A stretch of 64,000 nt of DNA. It comes from Paraphaeosphaeria minitans (taxonomy: Eukaryota > Ascomycota > Dothideomycetes > Pleosporales > Didymosphaeriaceae). Numbering within the stretch: position 1 is the stretch's first letter; each line of letters starts with the position of its first letter. Below, piece by piece: positions 9,901 through 21,759 of the stretch. The notes beneath the pieces were generated by a model. That model saw only the letters and a program-made list of their open reading frames with translations. It was not told the origin of the DNA and did no database searches. The position numbers were made by a program, and so were the translations under genes. The stretch covers positions 1,550,001 through 1,614,000 of the forward strand of contig WJXW01000014.1 in the NCBI GenBank assembly GCA_015832175.1, written 5' to 3'.

Positions 9901-11782
9901 TAGAATTCTTTAATCTTTTACTAATAGTTTCCTAGATTATTTTTTAGTTCCTAGGTGTTTTCGCTATGTGGGTAACCTTTCTACTTAATAAAGTACATGT
10001 TATTATACTAATTATATTCTAGAATTCTTTTAACCTTAAATTTATTTTCTTCCTTAGTCTAGTAGTAGAAGGTAGTTTTAGCTAGTGTATTAGGGTCTAC
10101 TAGTTCTAGTAGTAATACGTAGAATACTAGGTGTATCTTTGCATCTAGCGGTAGTTCTAACTTATAGTTTACTAGTAATATTTACTTAAAAATGTAAAAT
10201 AGTCTAACTTTAATATAATCTAGTTTCTTGTGTTTTTTCTTCTAAGTTTAAAGGTTCTTTATAAGTAGATATGCTTTATCCCCCTTCTTTAGCTAAGGTG
10301 CTATTTTTTGTTTTTAATTTTAATATAAAATTAATTGCTACTAAGCTTTCTTAAGATTCTTTTAGAGTTATTAGTGTATTTTCTTTATGTTTTCTACTAT
10401 ATTTATAGCTTCTTTTGCTTTAATTATTGTAGAAAATTATTAGTTAAAGAGATATGGGTGTCTTCTATAGTTTACATAGAATAGTGTATATCCTAATACT
10501 ACTAATACTTTGCTATTATAGGCTAACTGTGCTATAGGTAGTAATAAAACCTAGTTATTCTTCTAACTATTATAGTAGATGCGTAGGTACGTTTCTATAG
10601 TTTAGTTTGTACGTTCTGTCTATCCGTCTGTTTGTGGATAGTAAGCTATTAATAGTTTTTGTTTTATTCTAAGTAGTGCTATAAGCGTTATCTAATAATT
10701 TAACGTAAAAAGCTTATCTCTATTACTAATAATTATTTTTAGGATTCTATAGTGTCTAATTAGTTAGTCTAGAATAAGAAAAGCGAGTTCCTTTACTATT
10801 ATTCTTTTAAGGCATAGAATGAGCTTAATATACTTAGTTAGTTAGTAGACTATTACTAGTATACTGTTGTATTTAATTCCTATTATTAGATCCTTAGAGT
10901 TTAGAATTCCTATAACAAAATCTATAGTAATATCTTCTTATAGTACTATTAGTATTCTAACTGCTTACATCTCTCTATATTTAAGATATGTACTATATTT
11001 ATTTCTCTAGTATTCTACATATTTGTAGATGTAAGTTATTACAGCTTTCTTAATTCCTTTAAAGGTGTAATTCCTTTAGATAAGTTCTATTATTTTTGTG
11101 ATGCCTAGGTGTCTATACATAGGGTTATTGTGGTATTATTAGATAATCTTAGTCTGTAGATGTTCTAGAACTTCTTAGTTAATTACTAGAAGTTAATTTA
11201 GTTCTACTATTAGTTCTAGAGATTTATCTTTAGCTTTGCAAAGGATTGCGGAGAAGGTTTTTACTTTTTCTCCTACTAGATTACTTTGTTAGCTAAGAGC
11301 GTCTACTCTGCTATTTTCTTTCCTAGCTACATAGATAATTTTAAACTTATACTACCTTATAGTTTATAACTATCTTTATTATTATAGCGTAAGTTCTTTT
11401 GTTATTGTAAACCTTAAAAGGTTCTTATAATCTATGTAGATTTCTAGCGTTAAGTAACTAAGCGCGTAAATCCTCTAATGCTTTAAGGCTTTAATAATAG
11501 CATAGAGTTCTTTATTATATACGTTGTATTGTGTTTTAGCGTTATTAAATTTATATAAGTAATAGGTAATTAGGTGCTATTTACTATTATATTTTTATTT
11601 AGCGTAGGCGCCTAGCGTAAGATCGCTAGTATCTATTTTAAAGCGTAATAGTTTATCGCTTTTAAAATAAATAAGGATAGGTTCTATAATATATACTGTT
11701 TTAAGGAGTTAGAATAATATTCTACACTTATCTATCTATTTAAAGGGTATATGCTTCTTTATAAGATTTATTAAAGGTATTA
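9900..11782 (-). pseudogene. Gypsy element A: RNase H, integrase and chromodomain, inactivated
   Basis: Reading right to left, the minus strand gives three domains. RNase H lies at about 11690-11250. Integrase lies at about 11150-10430, with the zinc-binding segment and a core with Tyr-rich 'TAYHPQTDGQTERTNQ'-like layout. A C-terminal chromodomain lies at about 10010-9930, where YLIK.KGYPHSEN and EPK are readable. Chromodomains in this lineage target insertion to methylated-histone chromatin, which fits finding such elements in a repeat block. The frame is studded with TAG/TAA. It is cut at the right end by the copia element inserted at the TAACC target and resumes at 21760. Confidence 0.8.
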
Positions 11783-11787
11783 TAACC

Positions 11788-11982
11788 TGTTAAAGTAAAA
11801 CACTCACTTCCGTGATTCTTTCTGGATCCACTAATTTAGATTACGGGATTCTTGCTAAGAGGCTTGTTTCTTTTATATATAGTCTGCCCTTTCGGCATCC
11901 TTTCCTACAATTAGCTATTTGTATTCTTTACAACTCTACTCCTAAATATCCTATAATAGTTTAAGCCCTTTTTACTACAACA
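11788..11982 (+). repeat. 5' LTR of C1
   Basis: It begins TGTTAAAGTAAAACACTC and ends TACTACAACA, 195 bp, flanked on the left by TAACC. Confidence 0.88.
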
Positions 11983-11998
11983 GTTATAAGCCTAGCGC
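11983..11998 (+). promoter_or_regulatory. Primer-binding site, half initiator tRNA-Met type (C1)
   Basis: GTTATAAGCCTAGCGC lies immediately after the LTR. Its undamaged form in copy C2 is GTTATGAGCCTAGCGC, the complement of the anticodon-stem end (GCGCTAGGCTCATAAC) of eukaryotic initiator tRNA-Met. Drosophila copia and yeast Ty5 use the same internal, half-tRNA priming site. Confidence 0.75.
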
Positions 11999-12286
11999 TT
12001 AGAACGTAGGACGATTCTCCCTACCTACTTAGTAACACTTAAATTATTATATAACACTCTATTTAGAACCTCTCTACAATATAACCCCCCCATTTCTAAT
12101 TACAAAAATTGTTAAAATAGCAGAAGTATAGCTTATTAATCGCGCTAGCTAGCCCTACTAGTTTATCTAGCTTTAATTCTAAGTAAACTTAAAAGGAATC
12201 TAGAACTAAATTAACCTAGAGGCAATTAACACTCTAGTAATTAATTACGCAAAGCTAGAACAACCTCCGCTTCTATAGAAACTATT

Positions 12287-12599
12287 TGTTAGTTTGGCTC
12301 AATCTGCAATTAAGCATTTAAGGGTTAATAGTATACTATTATGCAAAGGGTGAAAAGTAGGTTCAATTAATTACGTTTTGTCTATCGTATAAAGGGGCAC
12401 TAAGGACCTTATAAAGTCTTTGCCTCTTAGCACTAACCTAAGCAGGGGGTCCTTATGCAGGTCCTTATAGATAGGTAGGGCCTTATAAAGTCTCTACCTC
12501 TTAGCGCTAACCTAAGTAGTAGGTCCTTATGTAGGTTCCTATAGGTAGACAGGCCCCTTATTTTACTTAGTGCTATTTATATAATAAACTATATAGACA
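12287..12599 (-). repeat. 3' LTR of copy 2, long form
   Basis: 313 bp, plus-strand start TGTTAGTTTGGC and end ATATAGACA. It contains the tandemly doubled ~74-bp unit. Confidence 0.85.
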
Positions 12600-12639
12600 C
12601 TAGCAACCTTTCTTTTGTGCAATAGCTTATATCTATTAT

Positions 12640-14678
12640 ATACTTTCCCTTTCCTGTCCTTCTCTATCTATACAGTTAGCCTTCCCCTATTAGAATAGGT
12701 TATAAGGTAAGTATAGTGTCGCTGTGCAGTAGAGGTCCTATTTATACCTACTCTTATGTAAATAGGTAGTAACAGCTAACCTACTTAGTTCTTACCCTAC
12801 CCCTTTATACAGTAGTAGAGTTGTATTACGCAATAAGGCTCTTTCTAGGCATATATCTTATACATAAATAGAAGGTAGAGTGTTAAGTAATATAATACTT
12901 AGCGCTAGGTCTTAGTAAGTAGGTATAAAAGGATCGCTCCTAGTTATATAATAAAAGTATATAGTAGAAGTAAAGTATAAAGTAGCCTTCTATACTTCTT
13001 CTTTATTACTCTATTAGTTTTATTTATCTTCTTCCTCTTTTGTGTAATAGTCTTCTTCCTCTAGCTCTCCTTTAAAGTTAAGGATATATACTTATATATC
13101 TATAGCAGAGGGTTTATGTTTATAGAAGTTAGCGTATAATAATATATATTACCTTCTAGCTTACTAGATATTCCTTAGTAGATAGTTAGTAGACTAGCAT
13201 TTTTTTTTATAATATATAAAGTATTTCTACTTTATATAAGAGCTTAAACTTCTAAAGTTACCTCTTCTTTTTAGTCTAAAGGTTAATCTACCTCTAGAGG
13301 GGCTAGATCTTTTTATATGATTAGAATTATTATATTATTAATTAGTATAGTACACCTTTTTACTATCTTAGAAGAACTATAACTTCTTCCTATTTTTAGT
13401 AACTTAGAGTAATATATAAAGGTTACTAAGTAAGCTTTCTACTATTTTTGTAGGGTTAAATATAGCTTATTTAAGGTTAAAATAGCCGTAGTATACTTAT
13501 ATAATAGTAGTATATAGTTATAGTTTACTACTAAAGCCTTGTCTAAGAGCCCTTTAGGCTAAAGTAAGCTTATTAATTATTACTTCTAAGGCCTTATATA
13601 ATATAGTAGCTAGATTATCCCTTTTATAGTGTTTAAAAGTAAGAGTAGTCTAGTCTATCTAGTACTAATTATAATTAACACTAGTATTAAAGTGCCTATT
13701 TAGTCTATCGTACAATTTATCCTATAAAAGTCCTAGTTTAATGTTATATAAGTAGTAGGTACTCGCACAATTAGAAAGGATTCCTAGGAAAATATTTACA
13801 TACTAGTTCTGTAGTATACCTAGCCTATAGTATAGTTCTCTAAAGACTTTTGCCTTATCTACTAGGATATTATACAGCCTACTAGTGTAGTTATTCTCTT
13901 TACTCTAAGCCTTCTAAAAGAGGATAATCTTATCTAGCTAGATATAAGCATAATCTCTTAGTTATTAAGAAGACTAAGAGTGTCTAGCCTCTTTATATAA
14001 TATAGTTTATTAGGCAAAAGTAGTCTAGGTTTTAGGCTACTACTACTAGTGTAGCTCTATATATAGTGTCTCTATCCTCGCATATATAGGGATAGGCCCT
14101 AGCTATGCTCTATATATATATATATTACCTATAAATAGTGTAGGTTATATTGTTAGGATTATACGAAGCGGCTTAGGTTACAGTTATAGTGTTATTATAT
14201 AAAGGGTCTGTAGCTTATAGTTAAGCTATAATAGTTTAAAGAGTTTCTTTACATAGGTGTCTTTTATTATAGAATTAGTAGTAATAAAGCCTTCCTTTAT
14301 AAGAAAAGTAATAAGCTCTCTTCTTATTATATAACTAATTTTATTAAAAGTTCTCTCTTTCTAGTTATTAAAATCTTTAGTAAAAAAAGAGATTACCTCT
14401 TTACCTTTAAGGCTACTTACGCGATATTACATAATTATATACACTATATAAGTGTTTAGCTATTTTAGAGAAAGGGGTAGGTAGCTATATAGATCTACTC
14501 TATCTACCTAGTACTTTTGTGCGATCTCTCCTCTTAAAGTAATAGCTTTAATATTTATTACTTCCTCTACTTATTAAAGCTATATTACTTTGTCTTCTTA
14601 CTAAGGAGGTAGTATTAATTGTTACGCAACGTCCTTAGGTTATAGTTCCTCTAGGAAGTCTCCTAGTCTTAAGGCTAT
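12640..14678 (-). pseudogene. Copia family 1 Gag, inactivated (copy 2)
   Basis: This is the minus-strand equivalent of the Gag frame of copy 4. The initiator is ATA (14678-14676) where copy 4 has ATG. The zinc-knuckle segment lies near 13190-13240. Downstream, the frame crosses the deletion join and enters former 3' sequence. There is no protease, integrase or RT. Stops of CAG/CAA/TGG origin run throughout. Confidence 0.75.
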
Positions 14679-15130
14679 ATTATTATTATCTTTTTTAGTT
14701 ATGCAACGTGTCTGCGTTTAGTTATTACTAGTTTAATTGTGTAACATGTTTACGTTTAGTTATCGCTAGTTCAATCATGCAACGTGTTTTTTAGGGTTAT
14801 GAATATACTTACTATCTCCTTTCTTTTCTATAGAATAGCTTAGACTAGATTATACAACTCTTTATAGATATATGCGCTTTGTTTCTACTTATCGTATAAT
14901 CTAAAATTTAATCTCTAGTAAAGGTATTATCTCCTTTCTTTTCTATAGAATAGCTTAGACTAGATTATATAACTCTTTATAGATGTATATGCTTTATTTC
15001 TACTTATTGTATAATTTAAAATTCGATCTCTAGTAAAGGTAATAATACAGAGCCTACGTATCCAGCTTATAGGGCGCTCTGTCTTTAGACCTTACTAGTT
15101 TATAGTTAATTAGAATTAACCACTAATTAG

Positions 15131-15443
15131 TATTAGTTTAGCTTAATCTATAATTAAGCATTTAAGGGTTAATAGTATACTATCGTATAAAGGGTAAAAA
15201 GTAGGTTTAATTAATTACGTTTTATCTATCGTACAAAGGGGCACTAAGGACCTTATAAAGTCTCTACCTCTTAGCGCTAACCTAAGCAGGGGGTCCTTGT
15301 GTAGGTCCTTATAGATAGGTAGGGCCTTATAAAGTCTCTGCCTCTTAGCGCTAACCTAAGTAGTGGGTCCTTATGCAGGTTCCTATAGGTAGGCAGGCCC
15401 CTTATTTCACTTAGTGCTATTTGTACGATAAACTGTATAGACA
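15131..15443 (-). repeat. 5' LTR of copy 2, long form
   Basis: 313 bp, plus-strand start TATTAGTTTAGC (RIP-altered TG) and end GTATAGACA, followed by CTATT. Confidence 0.85.
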
Positions 15444-18400
15444 CTATTACTAATTACGGATATAGCCTTTGTGGCGAGTATTTAATTATACAAAGCAGAG
15501 CTTACTAAGTATAAAATAGATAAAGAGAGCTTTCCTTTATAAATAACAGAATATAGAGCAGTAGTTTTACACTAGTAAGTAGACTATACTAAAATATAGA
15601 ATCTCTAGACTTAGGTAAACGCTACAGTATCGCCTAATCTACTTACTCTTACTATAATTACTCTAGTTAATACACGCTAAACTACGCTTTAGTCCCTAAT
15701 TTAACTCTTAAAGGAAGATCTTGCACTAAATAAAAGAGCTATATAGAATAATATTTAAGCTTTATACTATGCTTATCTTAAGAAGGCTAAGTAAGTAAGA
15801 TAAAGTCCTAAGACCTAGTTTAAAGAGTAGCAGCTCCTCTATTAAAAAGCGAAAACCTACTTAATTAGCGAAATTAGTAGACTACTTACTACCTAAGATT
15901 TCCTAGATATAATCGCCGCGCGTATAGCACTAGATTAGGCCTAATTAATAAACTAACAGCTAATTTAGGATAAGACGCTAGGACAGAATTAGATTACGCT
16001 AGATAATCTAGGGAAGGTATTTTTAGCGCTTATCTAGGAGTATTTAATCCGATCTAGTTCTAATAAAACAAGTAGGGTATTCGCCACTTTTAATAGATTA
16101 TTAAGACAATCTACTAACTCTAATAGTTCTACTTTGTCTAATTAGACAAAGAAATAACCAAACTGTCCCTATAAGCCCTATACTTATAGGTGGAAACTAA
16201 TAGAGTGCTAAAAACTTTAAACTGCAATAGCTAAATTACTCTAGAATAGAATATTATTATTTAATCTTACTAATAAAGAAAAATTAGAGATTCTTAATTA
16301 ACTTAAGTAGCCTAAGTGGTTAAACCTTTGTAATGCGATCACGAAGGCAGGATAGAATAAGAAATAATCCTCTACTAAAACTATTAAGTATTCTAGTAGT
16401 ATTACTACTACTCTACTAAACATATTTAATCTGCCTACAGATAATAGAGTATTAGGTGTCTACTCTACTCTACATTCTAACGCTTATCCTCTATTAGAAT
16501 GTATAATACTAGATAGTGCTACAGCAGTTTACCTAGTTAATAATCGCAAAAGACTTGTTCCTAGGACGTTTTAATTATTAAATAAAAGTGTAGAGGTAGG
16601 TATATAAAGCCTCCTAATCTTAGGAATTAATAATAGACTAATTAAGAACGCTTTGCATAGGAAAAATAGGAGATTTATAGAAGATCTGCTGCTCTAAAGA
16701 GTAAGAGTAGTAAAAGGCTTTTATGTAAATATTGTATTAGAAGCTCTTTTAAAGAAAGTAAAGATTTAGTACCTTAGTTTAGATTACACTTTTAGGATTA
16801 GAAGTCTAGAATAAAGCGTTATTTTAGTAGACCTAAGATGCGAGTATAACCTTACTTTCTTATAATATAAGCTAATCTACTCTTGTCTAACTATTATAAG
16901 TATAACTACTAAAGGATTATCCTAGGTTAATATTAAGAGATTAGATTCTAAGGACCTCTAGCACCTTTAAGTAGGGTATGTAGGAAGTAGAGCCCTATAA
17001 GCTCTAGTAACTACAGCCTAAGGTGTAAAGATTACTAGAATATTAAAAAAGGATTGTGAGCACTATGCTACTACACACGTAACCTAGGTAATCTTTAGGA
17101 GACCTAGGGAATAATTACTTAGGCTATTTTATTTATTATCCTAGGATCTATTTAATATGCCTACTACTTAAAATAGAGAAAACTAGGTTTTGCTAATTAA
17201 AGAAGATTTTAGTAAAAAACCTTATGTTTTTAATCTTAGAACAAAGACACTTTCTAAGATAATAAAAGTGTAGTAGGATTTCTTAGCTCTTATTAATATA
17301 AAATATAAGCTTTAAATTATAAAAATCTACTAGGATAATAATACAGTAACACTTCTATAGAGAGGGAAATCCTAGTACAAATTTTGGGCTAATTAGGAAA
17401 GGATAATAATTAGTAGACTACTGCCCTATACGTATAAGCCTAATAGCGCTGCAGAAAGAGTAGGCTAGAAGCTTATAATAAAAGTAATTAAAATGCGAAT
17501 AAGCGTAAATCTGCTATTAAATCTCTAGCCTAAAATTATATAAGCGGTATACTAGCTCTAAGGAATAATTCCTAGCCTAGTATTAGGCTATTAATCACCT
17601 AATAAAACGTTAGATACTTAGTTTAGACAATATTTTTGTTATTTTAAACTAGTAAAAACACAATATAGGTTAGCTAATCTTTATCTAAACTAGAGTGCTG
17701 TCTACGCCTATAGCTACTAAGCTTACCCTTTAGATTAGGAGCGTATAGCTAGGTAAGATAGAAGAGGATTTAAAGTAAATCCTAGGGGCTATATTAGATA
17801 CCTAGTAGGCTATAAAGCTTCTAATATCTACTAAATATAGATTCCCTAGCTTAATTAGGTAATTACTACACAAAACGTAAGGTTTAATAAGTCCTTATTC
17901 TATAAAGAATTAGAGGAACAATCTATTCTAAAGATAGAAGTGTTAAAAATAGTAGAAAGCCTCTAAGAAGGAGAGCTAAATAATCTAGGAAAAGCGTATA
18001 AAAACGCGCTTAATATTCTTTCTAAAATAAACAAGTATACAAGAACTACTACTAGACCTATAGGTAACCTTTAGGTAATTAAAAGCGAAGTAGGCTAGCT
18101 AAGTAATTAGAAACCTAAGGTACCTACTACTAAGTAAGCTATAGGCTTAGCTAGCTAGCAGCTAAGAATTTGCTTAAGTAGGAAAAGAAGTATAGGACTT
18201 ATGACCCCTAATTAGACACTAGAGCTAGGTAATCTTAGGGGTAATCTGTTAAGTAATTAAGAGATATCTAGTAGCCACTAGAACACTACTAGGAGAGCTA
18301 GCCCGCTAGAATCTAGAGATTTAATACCTTATTTATTAGTAGAAACTAATTAGGTTACTAATTAACCTAGCGTAGATAACTTAATTACGCTAGACGAAGT

Positions 18401-20320
18401 AGATAACCTACTAGCGCGCTAAAGGCAAAGGCAGATCTATCTAGAGGTAAGTAGAATAAGTAGGCAAAATTATAGTAAAGCACTAGAAATTAACTAACTA
18501 ATAAATCGCTATCTACTATTACAAAGATTAAGGAAGCAAAATAATTAGAATAATTAACTAAGGGGTAGGTAGAAGCTAGGTACTTATACACTAATTGCTA
18601 ATTATCTTTAAAGTAATTTTAATATAATATTAGAGTACACGTTTATACTAGGAGCAGCAAAGGCCTAGTCTAAGTAAGAAGAATATATTATACTAAATGC
18701 GATAGTATTCACTTCTATACTTAGAAAGGCGCCTAGAGCGTTTTATATAGCTTAGACTTATAGAGACGAGCTTATACTAGAGCCAACCCTATAGAAACAC
18801 CTTTATAATTATCTATATAGGAAGCTATTCCTCCTTACCGCTTATAAGGAGATCTTAACTTTGTAAGATAAAGGTACCTAGACAGAGATTAAATAATTAG
18901 AGGTGTTAGAGTAACCACTCCCTTTAAAGTAGGTCTTTACCTATAAGTTTAATTAAAATAAATACTTTAAAAAGTGTAAAGCTTAAATTGTTGTAAGAGG
19001 AGATCTTTAGAAAAAGAATACTTTCTACTCTACCTATACTACTACCCTAGTAGTAAGATCTTTTTAATTAGCTGTAGCTCTGGCAGTAGAATTTAATCTA
19101 GAAATCTTATAATTTAATATAGTAGGAGCGTTTCTAAATGCTCTTATTACAGCCGCTAATCTAGTAACTTATAAATTACCTAATAGTTTTAAAAAGCTAA
19201 GAAAGTGTGTAAGATTAAATTAAGCTTTATATAGCTTAAGAGATTTACTACTTCTTTAGTATAAGGAATTTGCAGGATTACTTTAATCTTATAGACTCTT
19301 AGCTTCGCTAGAAGAGCTATGCCTTTTCTTTAACAGTAATTAAAGTATTATTATTCTATTTTATATTAACTACATTCTTCTTCTCTATTACAAGAGTAAA
19401 GAGAAAGAAGCCCTAGATTTTTAGAAGAAGATCGCGAATAAATATAAGATTAAATTAAAAAAACTAGTAGAGTAGTTCCTAGGTGTTTAAGTAATTAGGG
19501 ACAGAGAAGCAAGATTAATTTCTCTAGTCTATAATGCCTACATTAATAGTATTATAAAAAACTTTAACCTTTTAAACTCTAGGAGCTTCCCTCCTATATC
19601 TCTATTAGTAGAAGATCTTATTCTAAGCATAGGAGAAGCCACTTCTTAACAAATAAAGCTCTTTTAAGAAGAGGTGGGATTAGCTCTCTACACAGTAATT
19701 ATACTACGCCTAGATATAGCCTTTGCAGTGTTAAAGCTATCACACTTTCTAACAAATCTAAGTAAAGAATACTTTACTGCTATTAATTATGTGATTCTTT
19801 ACCTCTATTAAACTAGATAGTAGGCTATAGTCTTTAGTGGCTACAATAGACCTAATCTGCTAATATGTAGAGATGCCTCTTTTACTAATAATCTAATATT
19901 ACGGCGATCTTCCTATAGATATATTATCCTATTGTTTAGAGGAGCTATCCTATAGAAAGCAGCTTAATAGAACATAAATACCACTTTAATAATAGAAGCA
20001 GAGCTTCTAGCGCTTAAATATATAAGCAAAGAAGCTATAGCAATTAAGAGATTTTTTACTAAGCTTACTCTAGATCTAGGACCTTTATAGAAGGTCTATT
20101 GCGATAATCTTTAAACTATTTATTTAGTAATTAGAAAGAATAAAAGAATTACTACTTAACTACGCTATGTAAATATTTAAAACATGTAGTTACAGTAAGA
20201 GTATACAAAAAGATTATTTTAAGTAGAATATCTTCTAACTAGCGAAATGCTAGCAGATAGCCTTACAAAGGCTCTTACTTATTAGCAGTTTAATAGATTT
20301 AAAAGGCTATTAAATCTGTA

Positions 20321-21372
20321 AAATACAAGCATAATAATTATAGAATAAGAGTAGGTAAGCAGAGAAATAATCTATTAACTACCTAGAATTATTAATTTAG
20401 AGCTAGGAAATAGGAAAAGAAAAAGAAAAGAAAGAAAAGATTAGAGGGAGAATAGGAATTAGAGAAAGAGGAGATTAAAGAGCTTATCTATAAGCATATA
20501 AACCCTCTTCCTCCTCTACTTAATTGCAGGGGTGCGAGAATCTCCCCTATAATTAGTAGTAGGAGATTCTCCCTATCCTCCTCCTCTCCTCTTCTCTATA
20601 GTAGGTAATTTCTTACCCTATCCACCTCCTCTACCTTAGCTTTATTTAGTAGTTTTTGCAGCCTTTACTGCGCGTGCTTTAGCTAGGTTATTAGATATCT
20701 AAAAGAGTTAGTAAAGCTCTAAATAATAGAAAGAGTGTAAGGCAATAATTAGAAGAAGACAACCTACTATAAAGTAGTAGGATTTAAAGGCTTAAACTAG
20801 TAGGCTTAAATTAGATAGGAGGTTAAAGCGTTAAAAGTAAAGGATTAAAGAAAGAAGATTAAGCGCTAGTAAAGGGCTTATATACTCTACTACCTATCTA
20901 ATTATTAAGCGCTAAATGCGCTCCCTTCTTACTACTTATTTCTCTTACTACTACTTCTTCCTAATTAAAACGCGCCTACCTATCGTACTTACTAGCTAGT
21001 AAGAGCGGGAAAATTACCTTACAGTTAATAGGAAGTAAGCGAAAAGAGTAGCAGAATAAAAGTGTTTACACTCTAGGTCTTTATACCACGCTTATAAGCT
21101 CCTAACCCACTAGAAGAAGAGATTCTAGACACGATTTATAATAGAATTTGTAATTTAAAAGATAAATAGTGATTATTTTGCTATTACAATAAGTAGGGGG
21201 TGATAGAATCGCTAATCTTAAGATAAGGAGATTTAGAAGAACAATTCTTAATAGTTTTTTAATTTTTAAACAGCCTTTAGACAGTTTTTTAAAGATCTTT
21301 AGGAAGGATTTAGATAATTATAGATTACTTCTTAAGATAAGTGATCTGCTTTAAGCAATCACCTAGGGGGTG
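20321..21372 (+). other. 3' non-coding region of C1
   Basis: Purine/pyrimidine-skewed sequence after RNase H: a GAAAAGAAAAAG-rich run near 20410-20450 and CTCC-rich tracts near 20500-20640. The join near 20660 corresponds to the place where copy C2 carries ~0.7 kb more. It ends in TAGGGGGTG next to the LTR, a plausible polypurine tract. Confidence 0.6.
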
Positions 21373-21559
21373 TGTTAAAGTAAAACACTTACTTCTGTAA
21401 TTCTTTCTAGATCCACTAATTTAGATTACAGGATTCTTGCTAAGAGGCTCGTTTCTTTTGTATATAGTCTGCCCTTTTGGCATCCTTTCCTACAATTAGC
21501 TATTTGTATTCTTTACAACTCTGCTCCTGAATATCCTGTGATAGTTCGAGCCCTTTTTA
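21373..21559 (+). repeat. First 3' LTR of C1, lacking its last 8 bp
   Basis: It begins TGTTAAAGTAAAACACTT but stops at CCCTTTTTA, where the next LTR starts directly. The expected end CCACAACA is absent. Confidence 0.85.
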
Positions 21560-21754
21560 TGTTAAAGTAAAACACTCACTTCCGTGATTCTTTCTGGATC
21601 CACTAATTTAGATCACGGGATTCTTGCCAAGAGGCTCGTTTCTTTTATATATAGTCTGCCCTTTTGGTATCCTTTCCTATAATCAGCTATTTGTATTCTT
21701 TACAACTCTGCTCCTAAATATCCTGTGATAGTTCGAGCCCTTTTTACCACAACA
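21560..21754 (+). repeat. Second, complete 3' LTR of C1
   Basis: 195 bp, TGTTAAAG to CCACAACA, followed by target duplication TAACC. It stands head to tail with the truncated LTR before it. Confidence 0.88.
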
Positions 21755-21759
21755 TAACC

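Larger units (their letters stand above)
12287..15443 (-). mobile_element. Copia family 1, pol-deleted derivative (copy 2), nested in C1
   Basis: Perfect target duplications CTATT lie at 12282-12286 and 15444-15448, interrupting the C1 Gag frame. Two 313-bp LTRs enclose 2,531 bp. The internal part carries the same pol deletion as copies 1 and 4, with CTAG at the join (12940-12943). The insertion postdates C1, which in turn postdates gypsy element A, giving a three-level nest. RIP damage is heavy. Confidence 0.88.
12080..20320 (+). pseudogene. Copia family 2 Gag-Pol (C1), inactivated and split by an insertion
   Basis: The frame starts with Gag near 12080, is interrupted by the nested element (12287-15448), and resumes at 15449. 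A Cys-rich knuckle-like segment (CPYKPYTYRWK) is near 16165. Protease follows near 16505-16560 (CIILDSATAVYLVNNR, a DSGA-type site). Integrase spans about 16700-17650, with KPNSAAERVGQKL and LLPYTYKPN. Reverse transcriptase spans about 18940-19560 (NIVGAFLNAL, then FYINYILLLY where YVDD is expected). RNase H lies around 19990-20275 (EAELLALKYISKEAI and EMLADSLTKAL). Order protease-integrase-RT-RNase H defines Ty1/copia. Numerous TAG/TAA codons replace Gln and Trp. The Tyr-Ile-Asn-Tyr at the RT active site is shared with copy C2. Confidence 0.85.
11788..21754 (+). mobile_element. Copia family 2 element (C1), full-length but nested and RIP-degraded
   Basis: The element sits in element A with TAACC on both sides (11783-11787 and 21755-21759). 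Its LTR is 195 bp. The internal region encodes Gag, protease, integrase, reverse transcriptase and RNase H in copia order and is itself interrupted by a family 1 derivative (12287-15443). Directly after the 5' LTR is a primer-binding site matching half of initiator tRNA-Met. The 3' end is unusual: two LTRs stand in tandem (21373-21559, lacking its last 8 bp, and 21560-21754). A G-rich stretch (TAGGGGGTG) precedes the first of them. Compared with copy C2 it lacks ~0.65-0.7 kb of 3' non-coding sequence near 20660. Confidence 0.88.
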
